8,830 bases of DNA from Candidatus Luteimonas excrementigallinarum (GCA_019115725.1 DXCY01000136.1:1-8830), one strand, 5' to 3'; counted from the stretch's first letter, positions 1 to 6,043 are shown. Notes: generated by a model not told the origin, from the sequence alone. Numbers and translations: made by a program.

Positions 1-2
1 TG

Positions 3-1370
3 ATGAACGACATGCAAAGTGCGCTTGACGCCCTGCGTCCGAAACTCGTTGGACAGGACTGGAGTGCTTACGAAGGTTGCTCCTTGCTGGGTGTCGTGAT
101 TCGCATGGCACGCCTCAATCATATGCAAAGTGGTGATATCCGGACGTGCTTTGGCCTGACTATCCGCCGTAAGAGTGACATTCTTGGAAAGTTGCTTCGA
201 TCCGGCGATCAACATCGAATGGTCGCCCAAATGCAGGCGTTCAGTGGAGTGTTCGTCAAAGATTGGAAGCTGGAAAATTGGTGGCCATATGGCTCCGAAC
301 CCGTGTGGGAATCACTGACGCACAAGATGCGGCAATGTCCTGTTTGCGCCCTGTACGGGTATCACAGCGCTCTGTTCCAATTGCCAGGCCTCGCAATCTG
401 CCCGTGGCACCGGGTGAGACTCCTCGACGGGTGTCATCGATGCGGAAAGCCATTGCTCGATGGCTTCAACCAAGGTTTGAGACTGCTCCAGTGCACCTGC
501 GGTCACGACCACTTCAGCTTCACACGTGCCATCGCCGGTGACGAATCGACGACGTCATGCCGCCAACAGCGGCTCGGTGAATACCGGTCCTGGTCACGGC
601 ATGGAAAAAGGACACGATGGCTGTTCAATCCCGGCCAATGGGATCCGCGCGGCCCAGCCGCGTTGGAGATCCTCACGTGTCCTCCTTGGGCTGATCTGGT
701 GTTTCATGATGATCTGGTGGTGGATAGCGTCGTCGCAGAGCGAACCGCCCTTCGATCCGATGCCCTGATTGCTCACAACAGCGGGCTCGAGCAGGCCCGT
801 GCGACCGTAGCGAAATTGCCGCGGTCCTGGCTGGGAGCCTTGGAGTCCGTTTCCCGCCGAGCCGTCCAGATGCCCGGCCTTGGCTGCCTATCCGACAAGG
901 AACTCCGAGCGTTTGGCGCTGAGCGGCCGGCCGGGCCGGCCGGGCCGGCAGCGGGCGCAGCTGAGGGGATCCGATTGGGCGTCTTTCGGTTGAAGCCCTC
1001 TCGGGCAGGTGGAGACGCTTACCTACACACAGAGGTGCTTGGCGGGGTCACTCTAATGGCACTGGGTGGCTTGGCTGACGGGATCGGAAGGCAGCCCGTG
1101 CCCAGGAGTGACTCTGCGGAGAGAAGAGAATTCCGACGCTGGGTGACGCAGCACCAAGCCGGACATCAACTTGTCTCAGGCGTGGTATTTCGGGTCCTCA
1201 CTCGGAGCTACGCCGACGGTTGCCGCATTCTTCTAGGCCAGATCGACCCAGACCTTTACCGAGCCAGACCAACCCGCCCGGTCCGGCGCTTCCCGTGGAT
1301 CGCCCTCAGCTTGGGGGAAAATGGCCAGGCGCGTGGCACTATCGTGTGGACGCGCCAGACAGACCAATAG
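3..1370 (+). CDS. TniQ-like zinc-finger protein (transposition target-selection family)
   Basis: 455 aa. The N-terminal part (about residues 15-45) has the Ser-Leu...Arg-x-Ala-x-x-Asn pattern seen at the start of TniQ proteins. A cysteine/histidine cluster follows: CPVC (112/115), CPWH (133/136), CHRC (144/147) and CTC (164/166), which looks like the paired zinc-binding knuckles of TniQ/TnsD. In that family these proteins link the TnsC/TniB ATPase to the chosen target DNA. The C-terminal half matches nothing I know and has a short Pro-Ala-Gly repeat near residue 310. The ATG overlaps a possible upstream stop (TGATG at 1-5), which suggests translational coupling to a gene left of the window, perhaps an ATPase of the transposition machinery. 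Base composition looks lower in GC than the genes from 1937 onward, fitting horizontal acquisition. The family call is from motifs only. A TniQ-domain protein outside any transposon is also possible, because no transposase is visible here. Confidence 0.72.
   Translation: MNDMQSALDALRPKLVGQDWSAYEGCSLLGVVIRMARLNHMQSGDIRTCFGLTIRRKSDILGKLLRSGDQHRMVAQMQAFSGVFVKDWKLENWWPYGSEPVWESLTHKMRQCPVCALYGYHSALFQLPGLAICPWHRVRLLDGCHRCGKPLLDGFNQGLRLLQCTCGHDHFSFTRAIAGDESTTSCRQQRLGEYRSWSRHGKRTRWLFNPGQWDPRGPAALEILTCPPWADLVFHDDLVVDSVVAERTALRSDALIAHNSGLEQARATVAKLPRSWLGALESVSRRAVQMPGLGCLSDKELRAFGAERPAGPAGPAAGAAEGIRLGVFRLKPSRAGGDAYLHTEVLGGVTLMALGGLADGIGRQPVPRSDSAERREFRRWVTQHQAGHQLVSGVVFRVLTRSYADGCRILLGQIDPDLYRARPTRPVRRFPWIALSLGENGQARGTIVWTRQTDQ
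925..950 (+). repeat. Short GC-rich tandem repeat inside the TniQ-like gene
   Basis: A 9-base unit (GGCCGGCCG) occurs almost three times in a row and encodes a Pro-Ala-Gly repeat. Its length keeps the reading frame, so copy-number change would lengthen or shorten a linker without breaking the protein. It lies between the zinc-finger half and the C-terminal part, where a flexible linker is plausible. Confidence 0.6.
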
Positions 1371-1635
1371 CTGCGGTGGTGTCGCGACAGGCGGGGCTCC
1401 AAGTTGACCGGCCAGCTATCGGCCTGGCACCTAGTCTTCCGCAGAATATCTGGCGTAGTCCGGAACTGTCCGAGCTCAACGGGACCGGCCTAAACTCGAC
1501 CGCTTCCGACCACGCGGACCCTAGATTCATCCCTGCCCTCTCATGTCTTATGAATCAATCACTTAAAGCTGGCTATCTTCTCCGCGGCTGACAGTCGTTC
1601 CGCCCCTTGTCACCACATCCACAGGAGCAACACCA
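1371..1635. other. Gene-free gap between the TniQ-like gene and the small phage-type ORF
   Basis: No convincing gene is seen on either strand; the open frames here have atypical, Pro/Arg-rich or mixed composition and overlap neighbours. Ten bases after the TniQ-like stop is a perfect 10-base palindrome, TGTCGCGACA (1380-1389). The 8-base word GACCGGCC occurs twice (1406-1413 and 1483-1490). No intrinsic terminator with a T tract and no convincing -35/-10 pair was found. If an element end lies here, it is not recognisable as a Tn5053-type 25-base terminal repeat. Confidence 0.4.
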
Positions 1636-1935
1636 ATGCACGACATGAAGCTTACTGGCGCGTGGGCCGGTTACGAATTCCGGAACAATACCCTTGTCAG
1701 TCCCCAAGGCCACGCCTTCAACCACGATGACCTGCGCTGGCTGGCCCTCACCGTGTCAATCAAGCATGAGTGGCAACGGCTGATGGAAGGCGGTCCACGC
1801 AAAGTTCCTCTGGGCAATGGGTCCGGTATCCACTTCAGTGACTACCTCCACGCCAGGTCAAAGCGGATGAAAGCTCTACCCAGCGGATCTTCCGCCTGCG
1901 TTCGAGTAGCCCCGCCCGGGCGGTCCCAGCGGTGA
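1636..1935 (+). CDS. Small phage-type hypothetical protein, possibly DUF3653-like
   Basis: 99 aa, with a good Shine-Dalgarno sequence (AGGAG, 8 bases before the ATG). The pattern Gly-x-Trp-x-Gly-Tyr-x-Phe, then a Leu-x-(Ser/Thr)-Pro-x-Gly turn, then Asp-Leu-x-Trp and an amphipathic helix ending in a Trp-x-x-Leu-Met stretch, resembles small proteins of the DUF3653 type that I associate with phages and prophage remnants of xanthomonads. That assignment is from memory and uncertain. Function is unknown. The last 20 residues are Ser/Pro/Arg-rich and do not look like a folded end. They are encoded by DNA with two perfect inverted repeats (1883-1895 and 1912-1923), so the original C-terminus may have been replaced when the region was rearranged. 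The stop lies one base from the stop of the convergent L,D-transpeptidase gene. Confidence 0.55.
   Translation: MHDMKLTGAWAGYEFRNNTLVSPQGHAFNHDDLRWLALTVSIKHEWQRLMEGGPRKVPLGNGSGIHFSDYLHARSKRMKALPSGSSACVRVAPPGRSQR
1912..1923. repeat. Perfect 12-base palindrome at a convergent gene junction
   Basis: CCGCCCGGGCGG lies inside the last codons of the small phage-type ORF and about a dozen bases beyond the stop of the L,D-transpeptidase gene. A second inverted repeat (GCGGA, three bases, TCCGC) is at 1883-1895. Either could form a hairpin in the transpeptidase transcript, but no T tract follows, so I do not call a terminator. Confidence 0.45.
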
Positions 1936-1936
1936 A

Positions 1937-2614
1937 TTACCCGCGGCTTTCCGCAAACTCCGGAAAGGTGTCCGCCAGCGAGTCCGAGTCCGGCAGGATG
2001 TAGAACACACCGCCCTTTTCGAACGCCGGCCGCACGACCAGGTCGTAGAAACCCGGTTCGACGTTGATGCAGCCGTGGGTGACCCGGTTGTCGTCCGGCG
2101 ACGGCGACGCAAGGCGCTCGGCGCGCTTCTCTGCCGGGACGCCGGTGGCCGTGGGGTGGATGGAGACTGCGGAGTCGTAGTCCACCCAGAGCACGCGCCC
2201 CGCGTCGATCGATGGGCCGTAGCCGCCTACGAACCGGCCCGCCGGCGTGGTGCGATCCCGACCGGGAATTTCGCGGAGTGCGAGGCCGGCGATGCCGGGA
2301 GCCGTGTGATCGCCCACTGCCGATCCGAACAGCCCGGGTGCTGCGCCGCGGAGCCGGCCGTCGGGGCCGAAGATCAGGATCTGCGCTGCGGCCTTGTCCA
2401 TGATCGCGAACGGGTAGCCCTGGCTGTCATTGGTTGCCACCACCCAGCCCGCGAGATCGATCACCGTGTCCGAGACTTCCTGGCTGGGCGGGAGCTGGTC
2501 GAACGCAGGTGAGGATTGGGCGACGGCGTTGCCAACGCCGGCCACGCCGGTACCCGCCAGGGCGAACGCCCACAGCAGCGCGGTACAAACGGTCCGGGTC
2601 ATGGATGTATGCAT
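1937..2614 (-). CDS. Secreted L,D-transpeptidase (YkuD domain)
   Basis: 225 aa. A Sec signal peptide runs from the basic start through a hydrophobic stretch to a probable cleavage after Ala32 (Ala-Val-Ala before Gln33). The YkuD catalytic signature is present: a Thr-Pro-Ala-Gly-Arg-Phe element at 123-128, SIHPT with His153, and THGCIN with His180 and nucleophile Cys182. The family forms 3-3 peptidoglycan crosslinks or attaches proteins to the meso-diaminopimelate of stem peptides in the periplasm; which of these applies cannot be read from the sequence. No LysM or peptidoglycan-binding domain is visible. The gene lies 97 bases downstream of a lipoprotein gene on the same strand and is probably co-transcribed with it. 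Two start codons are possible (Met1 and Met5), neither with a good Shine-Dalgarno sequence; both leave the signal peptide intact. Confidence 0.9.
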   Translation of the reverse strand: MHTSMTRTVCTALLWAFALAGTGVAGVGNAVAQSSPAFDQLPPSQEVSDTVIDLAGWVVATNDSQGYPFAIMDKAAAQILIFGPDGRLRGAAPGLFGSAVGDHTAPGIAGLALREIPGRDRTTPAGRFVGGYGPSIDAGRVLWVDYDSAVSIHPTATGVPAEKRAERLASPSPDDNRVTHGCINVEPGFYDLVVRPAFEKGGVFYILPDSDSLADTFPEFAESRG

Positions 2615-2711
2615 ATAAGGACGGAATGGTTGCTTGAAGCGGTTGAAGCAAGCGCGGGAGCCGGCAACCTGCTCAGGTCACCGGTCCCGGCCCAACGGTT
2701 GTGTCTTACGA

Positions 2712-2981
2712 CTAGCCGCGCGGCGTGCGGGTCGGTGCTGTTTCCAGCTGCTGGATGCGGCTTTCCACCTGGTCCAGTCGCTGATTGGCCTGCTGTGCGG
2801 ACTGATTCGCGGCTTCAGCGCTCTGGGCCGCGCCCTGCACGCGCGTATCGAGCTGGTCGAGGCGCGAGTTCACGCGCGCAAAGTCATCGTCGTAGGTCGC
2901 GCAGCTGGCAAGGCCCAGTGCAACGACGGCAGCCAGACCGAGCATGCGTGCTGTCGGCTGGTGTTGTTTGATCGGGGTCAT
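2712..2981 (-). CDS. Small alanine-zipper outer-membrane lipoprotein (Lpp/OprI-like)
   Basis: 89 aa from the ATG at 2981, chosen because AGGAG lies 7 bases upstream and a lipoprotein signal follows at once; the frame is open further upstream but that extension is Arg-rich and lacks a signal. The lipobox Leu-Ala-Ser-Cys places the lipidated residue at Cys27. Residues 33-80 are a heptad-patterned helix rich in Ala, Gln and Leu/Val (Val-Asn-Ser-Arg-Leu-Asp-Gln-Leu, Ser-Ala-Glu-Ala-Ala-Asn-Gln), as expected of a trimeric alanine-zipper coiled coil like OprI or Braun's lipoprotein. No Asp follows Cys27 (+2 is Ala), consistent with outer-membrane sorting. Unlike E. coli Lpp it ends in Pro-Arg-Gly rather than Lys, so the classical C-terminal attachment residue is absent. 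The next gene downstream is an L,D-transpeptidase. Confidence 0.87.
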   Translation of the reverse strand: MTPIKQHQPTARMLGLAAVVALGLASCATYDDDFARVNSRLDQLDTRVQGAAQSAEAANQSAQQANQRLDQVESRIQQLETAPTRTPRG

Positions 2982-3013
2982 GTCGATACTCCTGTTTTTC
3001 CGGGGGAATCCCG

Positions 3014-3019
3014 AATATA
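3014..3019 (-). promoter_or_regulatory. Candidate -10 element for the lipoprotein gene
   Basis: On the minus strand TATATT lies about 33 bases before the lipoprotein ATG, which would give a short leader containing the AGGAG. There is no recognisable -35 at 17 bases (CGGGAG), so this rests on one hexamer. Confidence 0.3.
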
Positions 3020-3165
3020 ACTGCGTTTCCGGAAGGCTCCCGGGATCTTCTTCAGCTGGGATTGGGGTGCGTGTACGGGTTGTGAACCGGGCGCGTCGAT
3101 CCCGTCTCAGTTTGTGACTCCCGTGTCGGGCACTCTGCCCTCCCCCTTCGGATCGCCGCGCTGCC

Positions 3166-3519
3166 ATGACTGATTGCACTCGTTATCTCCCCATGTCCGG
3201 GCCGTGCTGGCCCATCCGCGGCAGCCATGCCTTCACGGCCCCCGAGCTTGCGCGGCTGCGCGAAGGTGTCTGGCCGCGCGACATGGATGATCGATGGGCG
3301 GTGTCCCTGCAGGACAACACGCTGCGGTGCTGGCGCTCCTGGACCGGGGCCTGCATCTATGAGGCGCTGGTAGTGGAAGGCGATGATGGTCGGGGCATGG
3401 TAGTGCTGGTCAACGTGCTGGACGATCCCGATACCTACTCACGCGCCCTGACGGAAGAAAGCGAGCTGGACCGCTTCGAAGGGGTCGTCGCGCTGGCGCT
3501 GTCGTCTGAAGATGCATGA
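3166..3519 (+). CDS. Conserved hypothetical protein with an RSWTG-x-CIYE motif
   Basis: 117 aa, soluble, acidic, no signal peptide or membrane segment. The central block Met-Asp-Asp-Arg-Trp-x-Val, a short spacer with Asp-Asn-x-Leu, then Arg-Ser-Trp-Thr-Gly-x-Cys-Ile-Tyr-Glu (about residues 41-66) recalls a widespread small uncharacterised family in which the Trp-containing strand and the RSWTG loop are the conserved core. I know of no assigned function. The gene is divergent from the lipoprotein gene, with 184 bases between the starts, and ends 106 bases before tRNA-Ala. There is no clear Shine-Dalgarno sequence before the chosen ATG; the alternative Met at residue 10 also lacks one, so the start is uncertain. 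Confidence 0.72.
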   Translation: MTDCTRYLPMSGPCWPIRGSHAFTAPELARLREGVWPRDMDDRWAVSLQDNTLRCWRSWTGACIYEALVVEGDDGRGMVVLVNVLDDPDTYSRALTEESELDRFEGVVALALSSEDA

Positions 3520-3577
3520 CATGGGCCTTGCCACGCTGCGGTTTTCGAAGCGAAACAGAATTTCGGGTGTCAGGGTG

Positions 3578-3606
3578 TTGCGCTTTGTGAAAAGCGCCAT
3601 TACAAT
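3578..3606 (+). promoter_or_regulatory. Promoter of the tRNA-Ala/tRNA-Glu unit
   Basis: TTGCGC (3578-3583), a 17-base spacer and TACAAT (3601-3606), followed by a GC-rich discriminator (TTCCGGCTCC) typical of stringently controlled stable-RNA promoters. Transcription would start near 3613, about a dozen bases before mature tRNA-Ala. A perfect inverted repeat, GCGCTTT-GTGA-AAAGCGC (3580-3597), overlaps the -35 box and the spacer. Confidence 0.6.
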
Positions 3607-3625
3607 TTCCGGCTCCACAGGACGT

Positions 3626-3701
3626 GGGGCCATAGCTCAGCTGGGAGAGCGCCTGCATGGCATGCAGGAGGTCGGCGGTTCGATCCCGCCTGGCTCCACC
3701 A
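3626..3701 (+). tRNA. tRNA-Ala (anticodon GGC)
   Basis: All arms fold: acceptor GGGGCCA with TGGCTCC, D-stem GCTC/GAGC, anticodon stem CCTGC/GCAGG with loop ATGGCAT (anticodon GGC), and T-stem GGCGG/CCGCC with loop TTCGATC. The discriminator is A and the 3' CCA is encoded. It reads the GCC/GCU alanine codons, GCC being abundant in the surrounding genes. Confidence 0.97.
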
Positions 3702-3714
3702 AATATTCAAAGGG

Positions 3715-3739
3715 TACCCGCCCACAGGCCGGTCGGGTA
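3715..3739 (+). other. Possible hairpin in the spacer between the two tRNAs
   Basis: TACCCG (3715-3720) can pair with CGGGTA (3734-3739) across a 13-base loop. It would separate the two tRNAs in the precursor and may guide processing. This is inference from base pairing only. Confidence 0.3.
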
Positions 3740-3755
3740 TCGTGACAGCATCAGC

Positions 3756-3831
3756 GTCCCCATCGTCTAGAGGCCTAGGACACAACCCTTTCACGGTTGC
3801 GACCGGGGTTCGAATCCCCGTGGGGACGCCA
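3756..3831 (+). tRNA. tRNA-Glu (anticodon TTC)
   Basis: Acceptor GTCCCCA pairs with TGGGGAC, anticodon stem CAACC/GGTTG encloses loop CTTTCAC (anticodon TTC), T-stem CGGGG/CCCCG encloses TTCGAAT, and 3' CCA is encoded after discriminator G. It lies 54 bases after tRNA-Ala with no terminator between, so both probably come from one precursor. It reads GAA and GAG. Confidence 0.97.
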
Positions 3832-3842
3832 CTTCTTCAAGC

Positions 3843-3870
3843 AAAAAGGCTCGCTTCGGCGGGCCTTTTT
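3843..3870 (+). terminator. Intrinsic terminator of the tRNA unit
   Basis: A 12-base-pair stem (one G-U pair) starting with AAAAAGGC and ending with GCCTTTTT is closed by a cTTCGg tetraloop. The T run follows directly on the plus strand, and the A run at the start makes it potentially bidirectional. It begins 11 bases after tRNA-Glu and insulates the tRNAs from the permease gene. Confidence 0.92.
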
Positions 3871-3965
3871 GTTGTCTGCCTTTCCGCCGGCGCCCTGTGC
3901 TGTGCACGTGCCGGTACCATCGGTGCGCTACGCAATCCGAACTCCCGGCTGTTGCAAGGAGCTCC

Positions 3966-5345
3966 ATGGATCTGAAACGACAGCGGCCCGGCCCGATGGC
4001 TGGCGCCCTGCCCCGTCCGGTGCTGCGCCCACGCCATGCGGTTGCGATCACGATTGGCATCGTGGTGGGCGCCGGGATCTTCCGCATGCCTTCGCTGGTG
4101 GCCGGCGCGTCCGGCAGCGAGGCGGTGATGCTGGGCGCATGGCTGGTGGGCGGCCTGCTCTCGATCGTTGGCGCACTCTGCTACGCCGAGCTGGCCAGTA
4201 CCTATCCCGAAGCCGGCGGCGACTACAGCTATCTCCGACGGGCCTATGGTCCGCGACTCGCATTCCTTTATGGATGGGCGCGGCTGGCGGTGATCCAGAC
4301 CGGATCGATCGCGCTGCTGGCCTTTGTGGTGGGCGATTACATGTCCCAGGTGTTCAGCCTGGGGGCGGCTTCGGCAGCGTTCTATGCTGCGCTGTCCGTG
4401 GTGGTACTGACGTTGATCAACTGGCTGGGCATCCGCCAGGGAGCGGCCGCGCAGCTGTGGCTGACCGTGCTGGAAATCGGAGGCGTGATCCTGATCATCA
4501 TCGCCGGCCTGCTGCTGGCACCGGGTGACACCACGGTTGCTGCACCGGCGGGCGGCGACAGTGCGATGGGCCTGATTCTGGTGTTCGTACTGCTCACCTT
4601 CGGTGGCTGGAACGAAGCCGTCTACATCACCGCGGAAGTGCGCGAGCCCAGCCGCTGGATGCCGCGGATCCTGGTACTGAGCCTGGTGGTGATCTCCCTG
4701 CTCTATCTGTTGATCAACCTGGCCTACCTGCGGGTGCTGGGTATGGGCGGCATGGCCGGTTCCGAGGCCGTGGCGGCGGACCTGATGGCCCATGTATTCG
4801 GCGAGCGCGGCGCGCTGCTGATGAGCGGGATCGTGGTGGCCGCGGCCCTCACCTCGGCCAACGCCACCATGATCACCGGGGCGCGCAGCGTATATGCGGT
4901 GGGTCGCGATTTTCCGGCGCTGGCGTTCATCGGCCGGTGGGACGAGCGCAGCGGATCGCCCCGCACCGCCATGCTGGTGCAGGGCGGGCTGGCGCTGCTG
5001 CTGGTGGCGCTGGGTGCCTGGGCGGCGGACGGTTTCCGCATGGCGGTGGAATACACCGCGCCGGTGTTCTGGCTGTTCTTCCTGCTGGTGGGAATCAGCC
5101 TGTTCGTGCTGCGTCGCCGGTCGCCGGAGATTGCGCGCCCGTTCCAGGTGCCGCTGTATCCGCTGCTGCCACTGGTGTTCTGCCTGACCTGCGCGTACCT
5201 GCTCTACTCCAGCCTGGCCTACACCGGCGCCGGTGCGCTGGTGGGCGTGGCGGTGCTGCTGGCCGGCGGCGTACTGCTGCTGTATCTGAGACCATCCGAA
5301 CCACTGGACCCACCTGACCCATCCGAACAGGAGAGCCGCGAATGA
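3966..5345 (+). CDS. APC-superfamily amino-acid permease
   Basis: 459 aa, inner-membrane protein with about 12 hydrophobic segments. The first helix carries the glycine-rich APC signature Gly-Ile-Val-Val-Gly-Ala-Gly-Ile-Phe (31-39), whose unwound part binds the amino group and carboxylate of the substrate. Later features typical of the family are a Gly-Gly-Trp-Asn-Glu stretch followed by Glu-Val-Arg-Glu-Pro-Ser-Arg-x-Met-Pro, and the Ser-Gly-Ser-Pro-Arg-Thr cytoplasmic loop before helix 9. It most resembles the L-type exchanger branch, but the substrate cannot be read from the sequence. The start at 3966 is chosen for AAGGAG four bases upstream; the frame is open to 3897 but that extension is not membrane-protein-like. 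The tail is hydrophilic (Asp-Pro-Pro-Asp-Pro). The stop overlaps the next start as ATGA, so the two products are translationally coupled. Confidence 0.9.
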   Translation: MDLKRQRPGPMAGALPRPVLRPRHAVAITIGIVVGAGIFRMPSLVAGASGSEAVMLGAWLVGGLLSIVGALCYAELASTYPEAGGDYSYLRRAYGPRLAFLYGWARLAVIQTGSIALLAFVVGDYMSQVFSLGAASAAFYAALSVVVLTLINWLGIRQGAAAQLWLTVLEIGGVILIIIAGLLLAPGDTTVAAPAGGDSAMGLILVFVLLTFGGWNEAVYITAEVREPSRWMPRILVLSLVVISLLYLLINLAYLRVLGMGGMAGSEAVAADLMAHVFGERGALLMSGIVVAAALTSANATMITGARSVYAVGRDFPALAFIGRWDERSGSPRTAMLVQGGLALLLVALGAWAADGFRMAVEYTAPVFWLFFLLVGISLFVLRRRSPEIARPFQVPLYPLLPLVFCLTCAYLLYSSLAYTGAGALVGVAVLLAGGVLLLYLRPSEPLDPPDPSEQESRE

Positions 5346-5995
5346 AAGCCATCCAACCCCTTGCCTGCCTGCTGCTGGCATCGCTGCTGTCCGCCTGCTC
5401 GGACGATGTGACCGAGACCCGCATGCCGGCCATGGAGGCAACCGGGCAGCAGGAAATGGGCACCCTGGATCCGGTGGCGGCCGCGACCGGCCCGGAATCG
5501 CCGTATGAAGACATCGCCCCTCCCCCGGCCCGCAGCCCGGACGTGATCTACGTGCCTACGCCCGAGGCGGTGGTGGATGCCATGCTGGAAATGGCCGGGG
5601 TGGGCCCGGACGACGTGCTCTACGACCTGGGCTCCGGCGACGGTCGCATTCCGGTGGCTGCGGCCAGGCAGTTCGGCATCCGTGCAGTGGGGATCGATAT
5701 CAACCCGGTGCGGATCATGGAGGCCAATGCCAACGCCGAGGAAGCCGGAGTTACGGACAAGGTGACCTTTATTGAAGGCGATCTGTTCGAAGCCAACATC
5801 AGCGAGGCCACGGTGGTGACCCTGTATCTGCTGCAGAGCCTGAACGTGAAGCTGCGGCCCAAGCTGCTGAGCGAGCTGCGTCCCGGCACCCGGATCGTCA
5901 GTCACTCGTTCGACATGGCCAACGAATGGGAGCCGGAGCTGCGCCGCGAGGTGGACGGCAGCATGATTTATCTGTGGACCGTTCCCGAACGCTGA
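5342..5995 (+). CDS. Predicted lipoprotein with a class I SAM-dependent methyltransferase domain
   Basis: 217 aa. A short basic start, a Leu-rich helix and the lipobox Leu-Ser-Ala-Cys (Cys19) form a convincing type II signal; +2 is Ser, so outer-membrane sorting is expected. An acidic, Pro-rich linker (20-66) follows, then a Rossmann-type methyltransferase: motif I Asp-Leu-Gly-Ser-Gly-Asp-Gly-Arg (95-102), acidic Asp119 in Gly-Ile-Asp-Ile-Asn-Pro, and Glu-Gly-Asp-Leu (145-148). The Leu-Tyr-Leu-Leu...Leu-Arg-Pro-Lys-Leu and Ser-His-Ser-Phe-Asp-Met blocks resemble the FAM173 (ANTKMT/ATPSCKMT) lysine methyltransferase group. The SAM-binding residues look intact. The substrate is unknown. The ATG overlaps the permease stop and has AGGAG 8 bases upstream, supporting the start that includes the signal. 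A later Met (28, 31 or 39) would give a cytoplasmic enzyme but has no comparable ribosome binding site that I can see. Confidence 0.85.
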   Translation: MKAIQPLACLLLASLLSACSDDVTETRMPAMEATGQQEMGTLDPVAAATGPESPYEDIAPPPARSPDVIYVPTPEAVVDAMLEMAGVGPDDVLYDLGSGDGRIPVAAARQFGIRAVGIDINPVRIMEANANAEEAGVTDKVTFIEGDLFEANISEATVVTLYLLQSLNVKLRPKLLSELRPGTRIVSHSFDMANEWEPELRREVDGSMIYLWTVPER

Positions 5996-6027
5996 CAGGC
6001 ATACCCGCCTACGCGTCCATTCGGCCC

Positions 6028-6043
6028 CCCTTCTACGGGAGGG
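6028..6043. terminator. Weak hairpin between convergent genes
   Basis: CCCTTC and GGAGGG form a six-pair stem (one G-U) closed by a cTACGg loop, overlapping the stop of the DUF1249 gene and 32 bases after the methyltransferase stop. UNCG loops are unusually stable, but only two T residues follow, so termination here is uncertain. Confidence 0.3.

Noticed and set aside
2075..2512. Plus-strand frame opposite the L,D-transpeptidase
   Set aside because: No family features, Arg/Gly-rich, and it overlaps a gene with intact catalytic motifs.
2661..2684. Hairpin (ACCTG-CT-CAGGT with outer CCGG) between the lipoprotein and transpeptidase genes as a terminator
   Set aside because: The two-base loop is too small for the full stem and no T tract follows on the minus strand.
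2982..3179. N-terminal extension of the lipoprotein frame up to a GTG at 3179
   Set aside because: The extension is Arg-rich and would bury the signal peptide; the ATG at 2981 has AGGAG at 7 bases.
3512..3794. Open frames through the tRNA-Ala gene on both strands, giving peptides with Gly-Ala-Ile-Ala-Gln-Leu-Gly-Glu-Arg or Ser-Gln-Ala-Gly-Ser-Asn-Arg-Arg-Pro-Pro
   Set aside because: These are well-known false proteins produced by translating tRNA genes and their flanks.
3791..4087. Minus-strand frame from tRNA-Glu into the permease gene (with Arg-Gly-Phe-Glu-Pro-Arg-Ser)
   Set aside because: It is an antisense reading of tRNA-Glu, the terminator and the permease start; the peptide is typical of mistranslated tRNA.
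3837..5441. 534-codon minus-strand frame opposite the permease
   Set aside because: His/Gln/Arg-rich composition typical of an antisense shadow in GC-rich DNA; the plus-strand permease has clear family motifs and a ribosome binding site.
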